A DNA stretch of 64,000 nt from assembly GCA_916613615.1 (NCBI GenBank), contig OU744736.1:12597724-12661723 (forward strand). The letters run 5' to 3'. Made by a program: the position numbers and the translations under genes. Shown in pieces: positions 1 to 9,700 of the stretch. The number at the start of each line of letters is the position of its first letter. The stretch's first letter is position 1. Below the pieces are notes generated by a model that was given only the letters and a program-made list of their open reading frames with translations, ran no database searches and was not told the origin of the DNA. Source of the stretch: Steromphala cineraria. Lineage: Eukaryota; Mollusca; Gastropoda; Trochida; Trochidae.

Positions 1-376
1 GTGACGTCACGCTATTGTTGCCTTGAACGTGCAGCGATGTAGCTCAACAACTCTCTTAGCGGGAAATATGACACAACGAATTCGTTGTTTTTCTAAAATG
101 GATTTATTGGACTGGATATGAAGTTAAGACCTTAAAAGGCAAGTAAACTTTACCTTTTGTATGTTAAAGTTGATCAATATGCTTTCTTAAAGAGTTTTTT
201 CCCAAAGTACAACACAATTACGCACCATTGACTCTCTCTATATATCTAAGATAAAAGAGACTCAAAACGTCTTATATCAAAGAGGCTACCATTAAACAAA
301 ACAGTATCATAGGGTATAAGAATGCAAGATACAAAGGGGAGAAGGATTGCTTTTAATTTACAAAATCATGGTTTAA

Positions 377-732
377 AGGGGCAGTAGCACGTTTTTAGGC
401 GGAACATAAGGTGATGCCAGGAAAATGAAAATAACTGGTTCCAATTAAAAGACAATGTATTTGAACTAAATTGAGCAGTAATAATTCAAATATATAACAT
501 AAAGTTTAGCCATGCGATTCATTTTTCTTACACAAAATGAATTAACGGTGTTCACACAAAATGGCCGCCAATGGATTTTATGTGGATCTTCATACTTTGT
601 CCTCTGACTATGGATGATTGGCTTGTTTAATGAGATTTTTGACACTGTCAATATAATACATTTAGCAATAGCTTACAATTATCAGTGAAACATTTAAAAT
701 ATAAAATTATCTATAAACGTGCTACTGCCCCT
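377..732. mobile_element. TTAA-flanked MITE, unit A copy 1
   Basis: A 356-bp element with terminal inverted repeats beginning AGGGGCAGTAGCACGTTT, flanked by TTAA at 373-376 and 733-736. TTAA duplication is the signature of piggyBac-type (and some Kolobok) transposons. No transposase is encoded, so it is non-autonomous. The same locus is occupied in units B and C, so this insertion predates the segmental duplication. The 61-codon minus-strand reading frame inside it is a shadow. Confidence 0.8.
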
Positions 733-736
733 TTAA

Positions 737-1993
737 CTTGTCTTCTTTGCATTTACTTTTTTTTTATGATTGTACTTTACTTTATATTTAAAAATAATGT
801 CTAAGTGGTTAAAACTAAGAGAAGTTTTAAGAATCTTACATTTATATATGAAAAAAAAGTTTTCTTATAACAACGAAAATGAAAAACATCATAAAAATTG
901 TTTTTTCTAAACTTTAAACAATTAACTGCAAGTTATTATTGTGAAGATGGGAAAAATTTTAGAAAACATTTCCAGAAGGCTCGTTCAAGACGACAATTCC
1001 CCCAAAACGTGTAGTTGCTTCTACTTCACATTGTGAAAATGTACATAGGTTGCTTTCAGCAAATAAAATCTAAAAAGGAAAGAATAAGTGGACAAAATAT
1101 TATGTATTTTTCTGAACCTTAAAGGGGCAGTAGCACGTTTGTAGGGGGAATATAAGGTGATGTCAGGAAAATGAAAATTAATGGTTCCAATTGAAAGACA
1201 ATGTATTTAAACTAAATGGAGCAGTAATAATTCAAATATATAACGTAAAGATTAACCGTGCGATTCCTTTTTCTTACACAAAATGAATGAAAGGTGTTCA
1301 CACAAAATGGCCGCCAATGGTTTTTATGTGAATCTTCATACTTTGTCCTCTGACTATGGATGATTGGCTTGTGTAATGAGATTTTTGACACTGTCAAAGT
1401 AATATATTTAGCATTAACTTACAAGTATCAGTGACAAATTTAAAATATAAAATTATCAAAAAACGTGCTACTGCCCCTTTAACCATCTCAGTTTAGTGTC
1501 CATTGCAGTTCTAAAAGATCGTAACAATATTTTATTCCAATCTATAGTTCATGAAGGCCTTCATAGATTTGATTTCAATTCTTGTATTTTCCAAATCCGT
1601 TTGTCTATTTGTGAATAGGTTTTAGGATTATTATATGCTTCATATACAACTAACTTGCACGATGCAATTAAGCATGATTGATCATTAAGGCTCAAAAATA
1701 TAAAAAGGAGGAATAGTTTCAGCGAACATAATAATTGGAGACACTTCTTAAGAGGTAAATAATTGACATCATTAATATGGAACTTAAACGGCCTATATAT
1801 ATTTAGAAGATAAATAGTTGTGTTTGTAAAATTCCGGGATTCTTTGTCATTAAACACAGGCAAAATTAGTTTAAAACCGACGGCGATAGGATCATAGGAC
1901 TCAACCAATCAAAGAGCGAAACACTGTCTTGTCCACAAACTTTTGGATGCCCAGATCAAATATTTTACGGCCCTTCCATTGGTTTGTGTTTAT
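737..1993. other. Non-coding segment shared by the three units
   Basis: Apart from the A-specific MITE at 1123-1478 this is AT-rich single-copy-like DNA conserved in all units (compare 23280-24160 and 47241-48110). A 115-codon minus-strand frame (1561-1908) is open in A but broken or shifted in B and C. I see no coding signal, RNA gene or splice pattern. Confidence 0.5.
1123..1478. mobile_element. TTAA-flanked MITE, unit A copy 2 (A-specific)
   Basis: Second 356-bp copy of the same family, flanked by TTAA at 1119-1122 and 1479-1482. Unit C keeps the empty site: the flanks gaacc and ccatctc are joined by a single TTAA at about 47600. This proves both the element limits and the TTAA duplication. 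It therefore inserted after, or segregated through, the segmental duplication. Confidence 0.9.
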
Positions 1994-3034
1994 TATGGGG
2001 AAGACTACCGGAAAAGGGACCACTTGGTCGATCCCCGTTTAAGAGATACATGTATGGGCTCTTAAAGAATTTTGGTGCATATAATTTAAAAGTTTCTCTG
2101 CTTCTTTATGCCAAAAGTCTCCGATTGCCATATTTTCCTCTATACATTCCTAAAATGCATTGGTTTTAAAAGGTACCTAAAAAGGGCCACGTGGTCGGAG
2201 GAACCTTTTATGCTGCATATCCCCTTATGTTGGAAGTAACTGCGTAGTAGATATTATATGTTCGCTTATTTGAGCTTGAGTTATTTAACCTTTGAGCGTA
2301 ACAGCGTTGTAAGGGACCGGTACTTGATAGGTACCTTCTTCCTCAGAAGAAATGTTTATCACATTTATGATTTAAACATCACTAGTCCAATATATTAACC
2401 ATTATTTGATTAAAACTTGATTTTGATATATCTGTCAAAATACAAAGAAAAGCGTAGGCCTACATGAATCATCATCATCTTAAAAAATATATATTATTAG
2501 TTAATCAAATTTGCAAAATTAGTACGACTGAGTGGTCCCTTTATGATAAATTAGTATTTCGCGTTTTATTTAGTAATATCTCTAATAAAAAGCTTTAAAA
2601 CTGAATTCTGTTTGCGCATAGAGGTAAATTAATATGTAAATTATGTTATATTAAATTCATATTTTCAACATAATAAGCAACCGATCAGAGATGCATGTTG
2701 ATTTCTCTTATAATACACACTTATACACTGACGCCCATTGAGACGAATTCTGAGAAACACACCGAATTCTGAGAAACACACCGTAACTTCGTGTTTTCAT
2801 TGTTTTATGGTTTATTTATAAAAGAATAAAAATGTAATCTGTGCTTTCACATTTTCATATTCCCAGTTACATGTGTTGTTGACCCCACCATTCTTCAAGA
2901 GATCACCACTTTGCCAATTTTTATGATGATTTGGAGTTTTTTCTTTTATGTAAAAGATTATACATAGTTCGTTATGAATAAGGGCCTAACTCAATACCGA
3001 CAATGTGGTACCTTTTCCGGTAGCCTTCCCCATA
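1994..3034. mobile_element. 1.04-kb TIR element, unit A
   Basis: Bounded by 30-bp inverted repeats with two mismatches. The left (1994-2023) starts TATGGGGAAGACTACCGG; the right (3005-3034) is its complement. No transposase reading frame is present. In unit B a junction at about 24670 joins the left flank (gtttgtgttta) almost directly to the right flank (gagcattctcccc), like an empty site. Superfamily is uncertain because the AT-rich ends hide the target-site duplication. Confidence 0.6.
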
Positions 3035-3436
3035 TGTAAGCATTCTCCCCATTTAAATGAAACCAAAGTAGGTCAAGTATGAAATAAATGTCTCAAAGTA
3101 GTAGTAATTAGTATGAGTTTAAGCCAACATAATTGGTTCTAAGTCCTTCAGAATCTGGAAGATCTCAGATGACATATAAAATGTTGATGATGATGTTTAT
3201 TTAGCGACTAAAGATTGCAATTAAAGAAGCATTATTCATATATATAACTAAGAATTCTACTTCAGACACACTATTTGATATCATACTTTCCCTCAGTCTC
3301 TTAATTCATTATCAAGAACAAAGAATATCTTTCCATGAAGAAATATGTTGCCATAAATCACTTGAGAGGTTCAACAACTTGAATAAATATTATAGTTACT
3401 GTGTATTGTACTATTTACTTATATATATATATATAT

Positions 3437-3486
3437 ATTCAAAAGTTAAAAAACACACAACACCAATAGACTCCTACTAGTTTCAT
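3437..3486 (-). repeat. 50-bp terminal repeat of the Penelope-like element (3' copy)
   Basis: A 50-bp word, containing caccaatagactcctactag, is identical here and at 4847-4896 and 4899-4948. The two upstream copies form a tandem with a 52-bp period. The repeats flank the coding fragment and fit the pseudo-LTR organisation of Penelope-like elements. Confidence 0.8.
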
Positions 3487-3498
3487 TGTAATCTTCAG
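3469..3498 (-). ncRNA. Hammerhead-like core in the Penelope terminal region
   Basis: On the minus strand the order CTGAAGA (3498-3492), 7 nt, GAAAC (3484-3480), 8 nt, GTC (3471-3469) follows the hammerhead ribozyme core CUGANGA / GAAA / GUH. A 3-bp stem III (ACU with AGU) can form. Stem II and stem I pairing is poor. Hammerheads are known in Penelope-like elements; this copy may be degenerate or a chance match. Confidence 0.3.
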
Positions 3499-3612
3499 GG
3501 AGTACAAAACAGTTGTGACGTTAGATTGTCACAATAGTGATGACGTAACACAGGTATGACGTCATAATATTAAGCAAGCGAGAATCCAACACATTTATAC
3601 ATGAATATATAA

Positions 3613-4848
3613 TTATGCATTCAAATTTGGTTTAAGCATTCTAATGAAGTAATCTTCTTTCAATTTTCTGGCCAGTCTGTCATTTGTTTCCATTTTATAG
3701 AATGGAAATATTTGGAATTTTATTTCTTTGCCTTTAGCACAATTGTCAATGTGCGCACTAAGGGGAATACATCGTGTTTCAGGGCATTTAATCTGCTGCT
3801 TGTGTACTCGGACTCTGTCTCTGAGACACTCAGTCTGTCCAATGTATTCCCCTGAACACCCTTGACATATTATAACATATATTACATTTCTTGCCGCACA
3901 GTTAATATTGAAGCGCACATAAAATCGTTCCTTTTTGTTGTGAAATTTTATGCTTGAGTTCTCCAAAAGATGATGGCATGTCCCACAATTCCCTCTGTTA
4001 CATTTATAAACTTTGAATTCTGGGGATTCACTGTTTATTGTAAATTTAGCCCTTGTTAATAGTTTTTTCAGACTTTTGCTTTGACGTTTACTTTTAATAA
4101 AGTTCATATTATCAACAACATTACGCATTTTCTCATCACATGTTAATAGGGGTATATTATTTCTTATACCTTTGAATGACTCCGGATTTAGAGGGTTGTG
4201 GGTAGATACAAACGCAATGTCCATAGTATCAGTTTCTTTTCGATTTTTCACTTGGATAAGTTCATTTCTATCTATAGATTTAGCTTTATTTATTCCATCT
4301 TCAATTAGGAGTGTGGGGTATCCTCTTCTCTTTAGCAATATCTTAAGTTCTTGTAGTCTGCAGTTCCGTGTATCTTCATTTGAGCAGATCATGCAGATAC
4401 GTCTGGAGAGATTGTATGGAATACTCCTTTTGGTGTGAGATGGGTGACATGATGAGAAATCCAGATATTGTTTCGTATCTGTCGGCTTGTAAAATATATC
4501 CGTTTCCAAACGACCTTCTCTTAATTTCACAAAAGTGTCCAAGAAAGGAAGTTCACTGTCACTTGTTTCCATTGTAAACATAATATTTTCATTCATATTG
4601 TTTAAAGTTTTGTAGAATACATCAAGACTTTCATTCGTAAATGGCCATAACATGAAACAGTCGTCTAAATATCTACGCCAGTTTTCTATAAAGTAATTAC
4701 ATATTTCACTTCCCAGATTTGTTTCTAATTTGTCAATTAAATTGTTTTCAATATATCCTAGTACTAAAGTAGCATATGTGGGTGCCATTTTCGTTCCCAT
4801 GGCGGTGCCTTTAATTTGCTTGTAGTATTTATCATTGAAGAAAAATAT
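3613..4848 (-). CDS. Penelope-like RT C-terminal part plus GIY-YIG endonuclease (fragment)
   Basis: The frame is open from 4848 to the stop at 3613, about 411 codons; the first ATG (4800) is internal to the RT domain and is probably not a true start. It begins with the hallmark FFNDKYY / QIKGTAMGTKMAP segment. It keeps the reverse transcriptase catalytic YLDD (in RRYLDDCFM) and the thumb-like region with HPSHTKRSIPY. A Cys-rich linker follows (CNRGNCGTCHHL). The C-terminal GIY-YIG nuclease shows VIYVIIC, then EYIGQT and the downstream Arg in RDRVRVHKQQ. Fingers and early palm motifs are missing, so the element cannot be autonomous. Remarkably there are no internal stops, which implies a recent insertion. 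Function in a full-length relative: target-primed reverse transcription. Confidence 0.88.
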   Translation of the reverse strand: MFFFNDKYYKQIKGTAMGTKMAPTYATLVLGYIENNLIDKLETNLGSEICNYFIENWRRYLDDCFMLWPFTNESLDVFYKTLNNMNENIMFTMETSDSELPFLDTFVKLREGRLETDIFYKPTDTKQYLDFSSCHPSHTKRSIPYNLSRRICMICSNEDTRNCRLQELKILLKRRGYPTLLIEDGINKAKSIDRNELIQVKNRKETDTMDIAFVSTHNPLNPESFKGIRNNIPLLTCDEKMRNVVDNMNFIKSKRQSKSLKKLLTRAKFTINSESPEFKVYKCNRGNCGTCHHLLENSSIKFHNKKERFYVRFNINCAARNVIYVIICQGCSGEYIGQTECLRDRVRVHKQQIKCPETRCIPLSAHIDNCAKGKEIKFQIFPFYKMETNDRLARKLKEDYFIRMLKPNLNA

Positions 4849-4948
4849 TCAAAAGTTAAAAAACACACAACACCAATAGACTCCTACTAGTTTCATATAT
4901 TCAAAAGTTAAAAAACACACAACACCAATAGACTCCTACTAGTTTCAT
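4847..4948 (-). repeat. Tandem pair of 50-bp Penelope terminal repeats (5' side)
   Basis: Two direct copies (4847-4896, 4899-4948) separated by 2 bp, matching the copy at 3437-3486. The reading frame is cut exactly where the first copy begins: a TGA in the repeat precedes the frame. Confidence 0.8.
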
Positions 4949-4988
4949 ATATATATATATTTGCCCCTACTTTATTACTCTTCCTCTG

Positions 4989-5023
4989 CTTGAGAACGAC
5001 ACAAGAATCTGTGTCGAAACGTC
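4989..5023 (+). repeat. Hairpin motif ending GTCGAAACGTC (unit A)
   Basis: cttgagaa is followed by a hairpin with 7-bp arms (cgacaca/tgtgtcg) and then AAACGTC. Also in unit C at 51453-51487, and as an inverted pair in B (27144-27178 and 27218-27252) with the hairpin arms changed. GAAACGTC directly after a stem recalls the 3' half of minimal hammerhead motifs found in retroelements, but the CUGANGA half is not canonical. Confidence 0.45.
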
Positions 5024-6597
5024 GCATACAATGAACAACGAAGTTGTCATCCATATATTCCTCAGCATTATTAGCTTTAGATCTGATTCACTTGTGTTCC
5101 TTTGCTCTAAGGCAACGTAACTGTGATGATCTTTTGCCTACAACGTTTACATGGATGATTTTAATCGAAATTTAAGAAAATTCGAATTTCATAAACATGA
5201 CCCCTATCTGTCTGTTTAACCATGCCAAATATTGACATTCAGAACCAGTGACGAGATGATCCCGAAATATTGTTTAGGAATGGTTATTTTACACATGGAT
5301 AATTGATGATCGTCTGTAAATGGTCCTGGAGTTATTTTATGAACGTCAAAACGAAACCCAAATTATATCATATTTGACTAAGATCACAAAAAGAGAACAA
5401 ACTTAATTTTTTTTGCTAATTTTATATCTTAAAGTTTTCTCTGATAAATGTAAGTTAATGCGAAATGTAATATTTTGACAGTGTCAAAAATCTCATTACA
5501 CAAGCCAATCATCCATGTGACAAGACACAGAATGAAAAACATATTACACATGTATAATCAAAACCTATCATCTTGATAATGCAAGTTAACTTATGAACTC
5601 TTAGGAAGGATAGAAATATGAACATTCTAGGCAATATATGCAAGGATGTACACCATATTTTGCATTGACCTTGGCTGTCGTTATAGTCAAAGACCCAATA
5701 TCATTAATATTATGTTTGGTACATACATTTCTTTAAAATTAGGAGTTGACAATGTAGGTCATTGACTAAAATAGTTATATGAAAGACATAAGACTTGGAT
5801 TGGTTAAAAAGACAATTTCAACATTTCAAAACATTTAACTCTGTCGGGTCCTACCGAACGGCATGCATTACTTATCCTCTAGCGTTGATAGATTATAGAG
5901 AATGAATAAAAAAAATCATGTTTACACCAAAAAATGTTTTGTAACTGTTACCCTGAGGTAAAATTGTATATTTCATTTTTATAAAATATGGGAGAATAAT
6001 GGTATGGAAATAATAGTTCTCTTTTACGTTATTTGCTTACGAAATACAAAATGATAACCAATATGATAACAAAAAGATTAATTTTAGATCATGCGGGCCA
6101 AAGCGCTCCCCTCGGCTCACTTTGCACTATTGAGGGTAGCATTCGAAATGATCATCGCAGAAAGTAATTAAAGCAAGTATATTCATAAGACTATCGTATG
6201 GCAAATGCTCCAATTACCTCCAGCAACTGCATACGGATGTATTTATATATTATATATAAAGATATATAAAAAGTTTAGCATCACTAGAAATATTTACTGA
6301 TGTTCTCGCCCATTGAATCTGTAACATCACAAGAAATAGAAAGGTTATAGTTGACGGTGCTCATTGAATCCAGCACACATGGTTTAGCATATTTTAATGG
6401 TAATGGTCTTGTCCATTGAAACTGACAACTCTCGAAGTATCTTTATATCGATGATTGATAATATGAAGTAAATCTAGCATTGTATCGTTTAGCTTACCCC
6501 TTGAGATATCTATACATCAATAACAGGTAACATCCAGTGAATATGCATTACCTGATTTGTCCAGAAAAGTTAAAATGACATTAGTCTTCTTCAACAG
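5024..6597. other. Upstream flank of gene A, non-coding
   Basis: Conserved in all three units (compare 25400-27976 and 51488-53387), interrupted only by unit-specific insertions. I see no reading frame with coding character. The segment ends in a good 3' splice site (ttcttcttcaacag) three bases before the ATG, so an upstream 5' exon should exist somewhere in or before this flank, but I cannot place it. Confidence 0.5.
5471..5517 (-). mobile_element. Fragment of the TTAA MITE (unit A)
   Basis: About 47 bp containing gacagtgtcaaaaatctcat and caagccaatcatcc, the reverse complement of an internal stretch of the 356-bp MITE (about 600-650). The ends are missing. The same fragment is present in unit C but not at the matching place in B. 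Confidence 0.55.
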
Positions 6598-6600
6598 GAA

Positions 6601-6751
6601 ATGGCAGAGTGCCCTCCCATACACGAACCCACTGATCCGGGTTCCGAGGGAGAGGCCGCCTTGACCACGCCCATTGACCTCTCGGGTCATGTCAATGGGA
6701 AAGTCAAGAAAGGAAGCTGGACTCGGCTGACCTCCTGGACTCGCAGTATTG
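6601..6751 (+). CDS. Gene A exon 1 (first coding exon)
   Basis: Encodes 50 residues plus one base. It starts MAECPPIHEPTDPGSEGEAA and ends in the Trp/Arg motif WTRLTSWTRSI. The acceptor-like ttcaacag at 6590-6597 sits just before gaaATGG, so the transcript probably has an upstream exon. Donor g|gtaagg. Confidence 0.75.
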
Positions 6752-9700
6752 GTAAGGAATTACCTTCAGTTAACTAGGTCTGCAAATGCTGAGAAGAGAA
6801 TTAATTGTACTGTTATTAAGTTCAATAGTTGTTTGTTTAAATGAACAAAATTATCTATCATAATATGAAAACTCAGAAATGCCAAACGATATTTTCTTAA
6901 AGACATCCTAAGTTAACAGTTGCATTTGTATTACAGAGAAGACCAACTCATTGATTAAAGCTAGATTGCTTTAATGTTGTGTTTATTGCTATTTTATTAG
7001 CTTAAAAATGCATCAATAATGTATTATATTCCATATGCAGCTATCCGGGTGTTTTCCCGACGTAGGAGGAGGCAGAGGCGACTAGCTAAAGCAGAAGCAA
7101 GATCAAAGGAAACCATCCAGACCCCACCTGAGGACCAAACTGCAGAGGTAGTATCAACAATGAAAGAGAATCCAGCTCTTGACCGTTCTGCAGAAAGTCT
7201 AGTGGTGGACCATGCTGCAGAGAGTCCAACTGTTGACCTGACTGCAGAGGAAGTTGCTGTGACCATCGTCTCAGAAAGTCCAGTTGTGGATCATGCTGCA
7301 GATAGTTTGACCAATGATCTAACTGCAGAGGAAGTTGCTGTGACCATCGTCTCAGAAAGTTCAGTTGTGGACCATGCTGCAGATAGTTTGACCAATGATC
7401 TAACTGCAGAGGAAGTTGCTGTGACCATCGTCTTAGAAAGTTCAGTTTCGGATCATGCTGCAGAGAGTCTGACCAATGACCTGACTGAAGAGGAACTTGC
7501 TGTGACCATCGCCTCAGAAAGTTCAGTTTCGGATCATGCTGCAGAGAGTCCAACTGTTGACCTGACTGCAGAGGAAGTTGATGTGACCATCGCCTCAGAA
7601 AGTCCAGTTGTGGATCATGCTGCAGAGAGTCTGAACAATGACCTAACTGCAGAGGAAGTTTCCGTTACCATCGCCTCAGAAAGTCCAGTTGTGGATCATG
7701 CTGCAGATAGTCTAAACAATGACCTAACTGCAGAGGAAGTTGCTGTGATCATCGCCTCAGAAAGTCCAGTTGTGGACCATGCTGCAGAGAGTCCAACCAA
7801 TGACCTGACTGCAGAGGAAGTTTCTGTGAACATCGCCTCAGAAAGTCCAGTTGTTGACCATGCTGCAGAGAGTCTGACCAATGACCTAACTGCAGAGGAA
7901 GTTGCTGTGATCATCGCCTCAGAAAGTCCAGATGTTGATCATGCTGCAGAGAGTCCAACCAATGACCTAACTGCAGAGGAAGTTGCTGTGACCATCGCAT
8001 CAGAAAGTCCAGATGTTGATCATGCAGCAGAGAGTTCAAACAATGACCTAACTACAGAGGAAGTTGCTGTGACCATTGCCTCAGAAAGTCCAGCTTTGGA
8101 CCAAACCGCAGAGAGTCCAACCAATGACCTGACTGCAGAGGAACTTGATGTGACCATCGCCTCAGAAAGTCCAGTTGTGGATCATGCTGCAGAGAGTCTG
8201 AACAATGACCTAACTGCAGAGGAAGTTTCCGTTACCATCGCCTCAGAAAGTCCAGTTGTGGATCATGCTGCAGATAGTCTAAACAATGACCTAACTGCAG
8301 AGGAAGTTGCTGTGATCATCGCCTCAGAAAGTCCAGTTGTGGACCATGCTGCAGAGAGTCCAACCAATGACCAAACTGCAGAGGAAGTTTCTGTGAACAT
8401 CGCCTCAGAAAGTCCAGTTGTTGACCATGCTGCAGAGAGTCTGACCAATGACCTAACTGCAGAGGAAGTTGCTGTGATCATCGCCTCAGAAAGTCCAGAT
8501 GTTGATCATGCTGCAGAGAGTCCAACCAATGACCTAACTGCAGAGGAAGTTGCTGTGACCATCGCATCAGAAAGTCCAGATGTTGATCATGCAGCAGAGA
8601 GTTCAAACAATGACCTAACTACAGAGGAAGTTGCTGTGACCATTGCCTCAGAAAGTCCAGCTTTGGACCAAACCGCAGAGAGTCCAACCAATGACCTGAC
8701 TGCAGAGGAACTTGCTGAGACCATCGCCTCAGAAAGTCCAGATATGGATCATGCTGTAGAGAGTCCAACTGGCTACCTGACTGCTGAAGATGTTGCTGTG
8801 ACTATCGCCTCAGTAAGTCCAGTTGTGGACCATGCTGCAGAGAGTACAACCAAAGGCCTAACTGCAAAGGAAGTTGCTGTGATCATCGCCTCAGAAAGTC
8901 CAGTTGTGGACCATGCTGCAGACACTGTGACCAATGACCTAACTGCAAAGGATCTTGCTGTGATCATCGCCTCAGAAAGTCCAGTTGTGGACCATGCTGC
9001 AAAGAGTCGGAGCAATGACCTAACTGCAAAGGAAGTAGCCGTGACCATCGCCTCAGAAAGTCCAGTTGTGGATCATGCTGCAGAGAGTCCAACTGTTGAC
9101 CTAACTGCAGAGGAACTTGCTGTAACCATTGCCTCAGAAAGACCAGTTGTGGATCATGCTGCAGAGAGTCCAGCGACCGGGTGTATTGCAGAAGAACTAC
9201 CTTCCTACCATGAAATACCACTACAAACTGCTGTTGAAAGAGAGAATGCACGTACCAATAATATTCAATCTATTAGTGATATAATTGAATTTATGGATGG
9301 AGATACATTAGAATCCAAAGGGGAGTTTGTTCAATCGATTGAAAGTTACATTCAAATGTCCAATGAAGATTATCCCAGCACTGATGAAGAACAAGCAAGT
9401 ACTGATGAAGATCCTCCAAGTAAGAAAGAACCAGACTGGGAAAACCAGTCAAGGGATCCACCTGTATCAGATAGTATTCCTCTGTATTCTTTGGGTCACA
9501 AACGTGTCCATCTCTGCAGTGAACCCAAAACTTCCTCACATACTGAAAAGAGAAGGACCTTCAAGGATGTTGGTGTACCATGCAATGAAAATGTACTCGA
9601 CCTGTCAGCAAGTGATCCAAATACATCAGAGGATATCCCACTGGCTTCAAGGGACGACCAACGTGTCCGATTCTGCAATAAACTTGAAACACCCTCTCGC

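Larger units (their letters stand above)
3437..4948 (-). mobile_element. Penelope-like element, 5'-truncated (unit A only)
   Basis: An A-specific insertion inside an AT repeat. Unit C lacks it (51402-51425 runs from the AT repeat straight to tttgcccc). On the minus strand it holds, in order, two tandem copies of a 50-bp repeat (4899-4948 and 4847-4896), the reading frame 4848-3613, and one more copy of the repeat (3437-3486). Terminal repeats in such partial tandem arrangement are typical of Penelope-like elements. Truncation removes the N-terminal part of the reverse transcriptase. Confidence 0.85.

Noticed and set aside
1561..1908. 115-codon minus-strand frame with a protein-like look
   Set aside because: The corresponding DNA in units B (23861-24073) and C (47801-48025) has shifts and stops at different places, so there is no coding constraint.
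7193..9189. CRISPR array
   Set aside because: Units are contiguous and in frame, with no spacers; the genome is eukaryotic.
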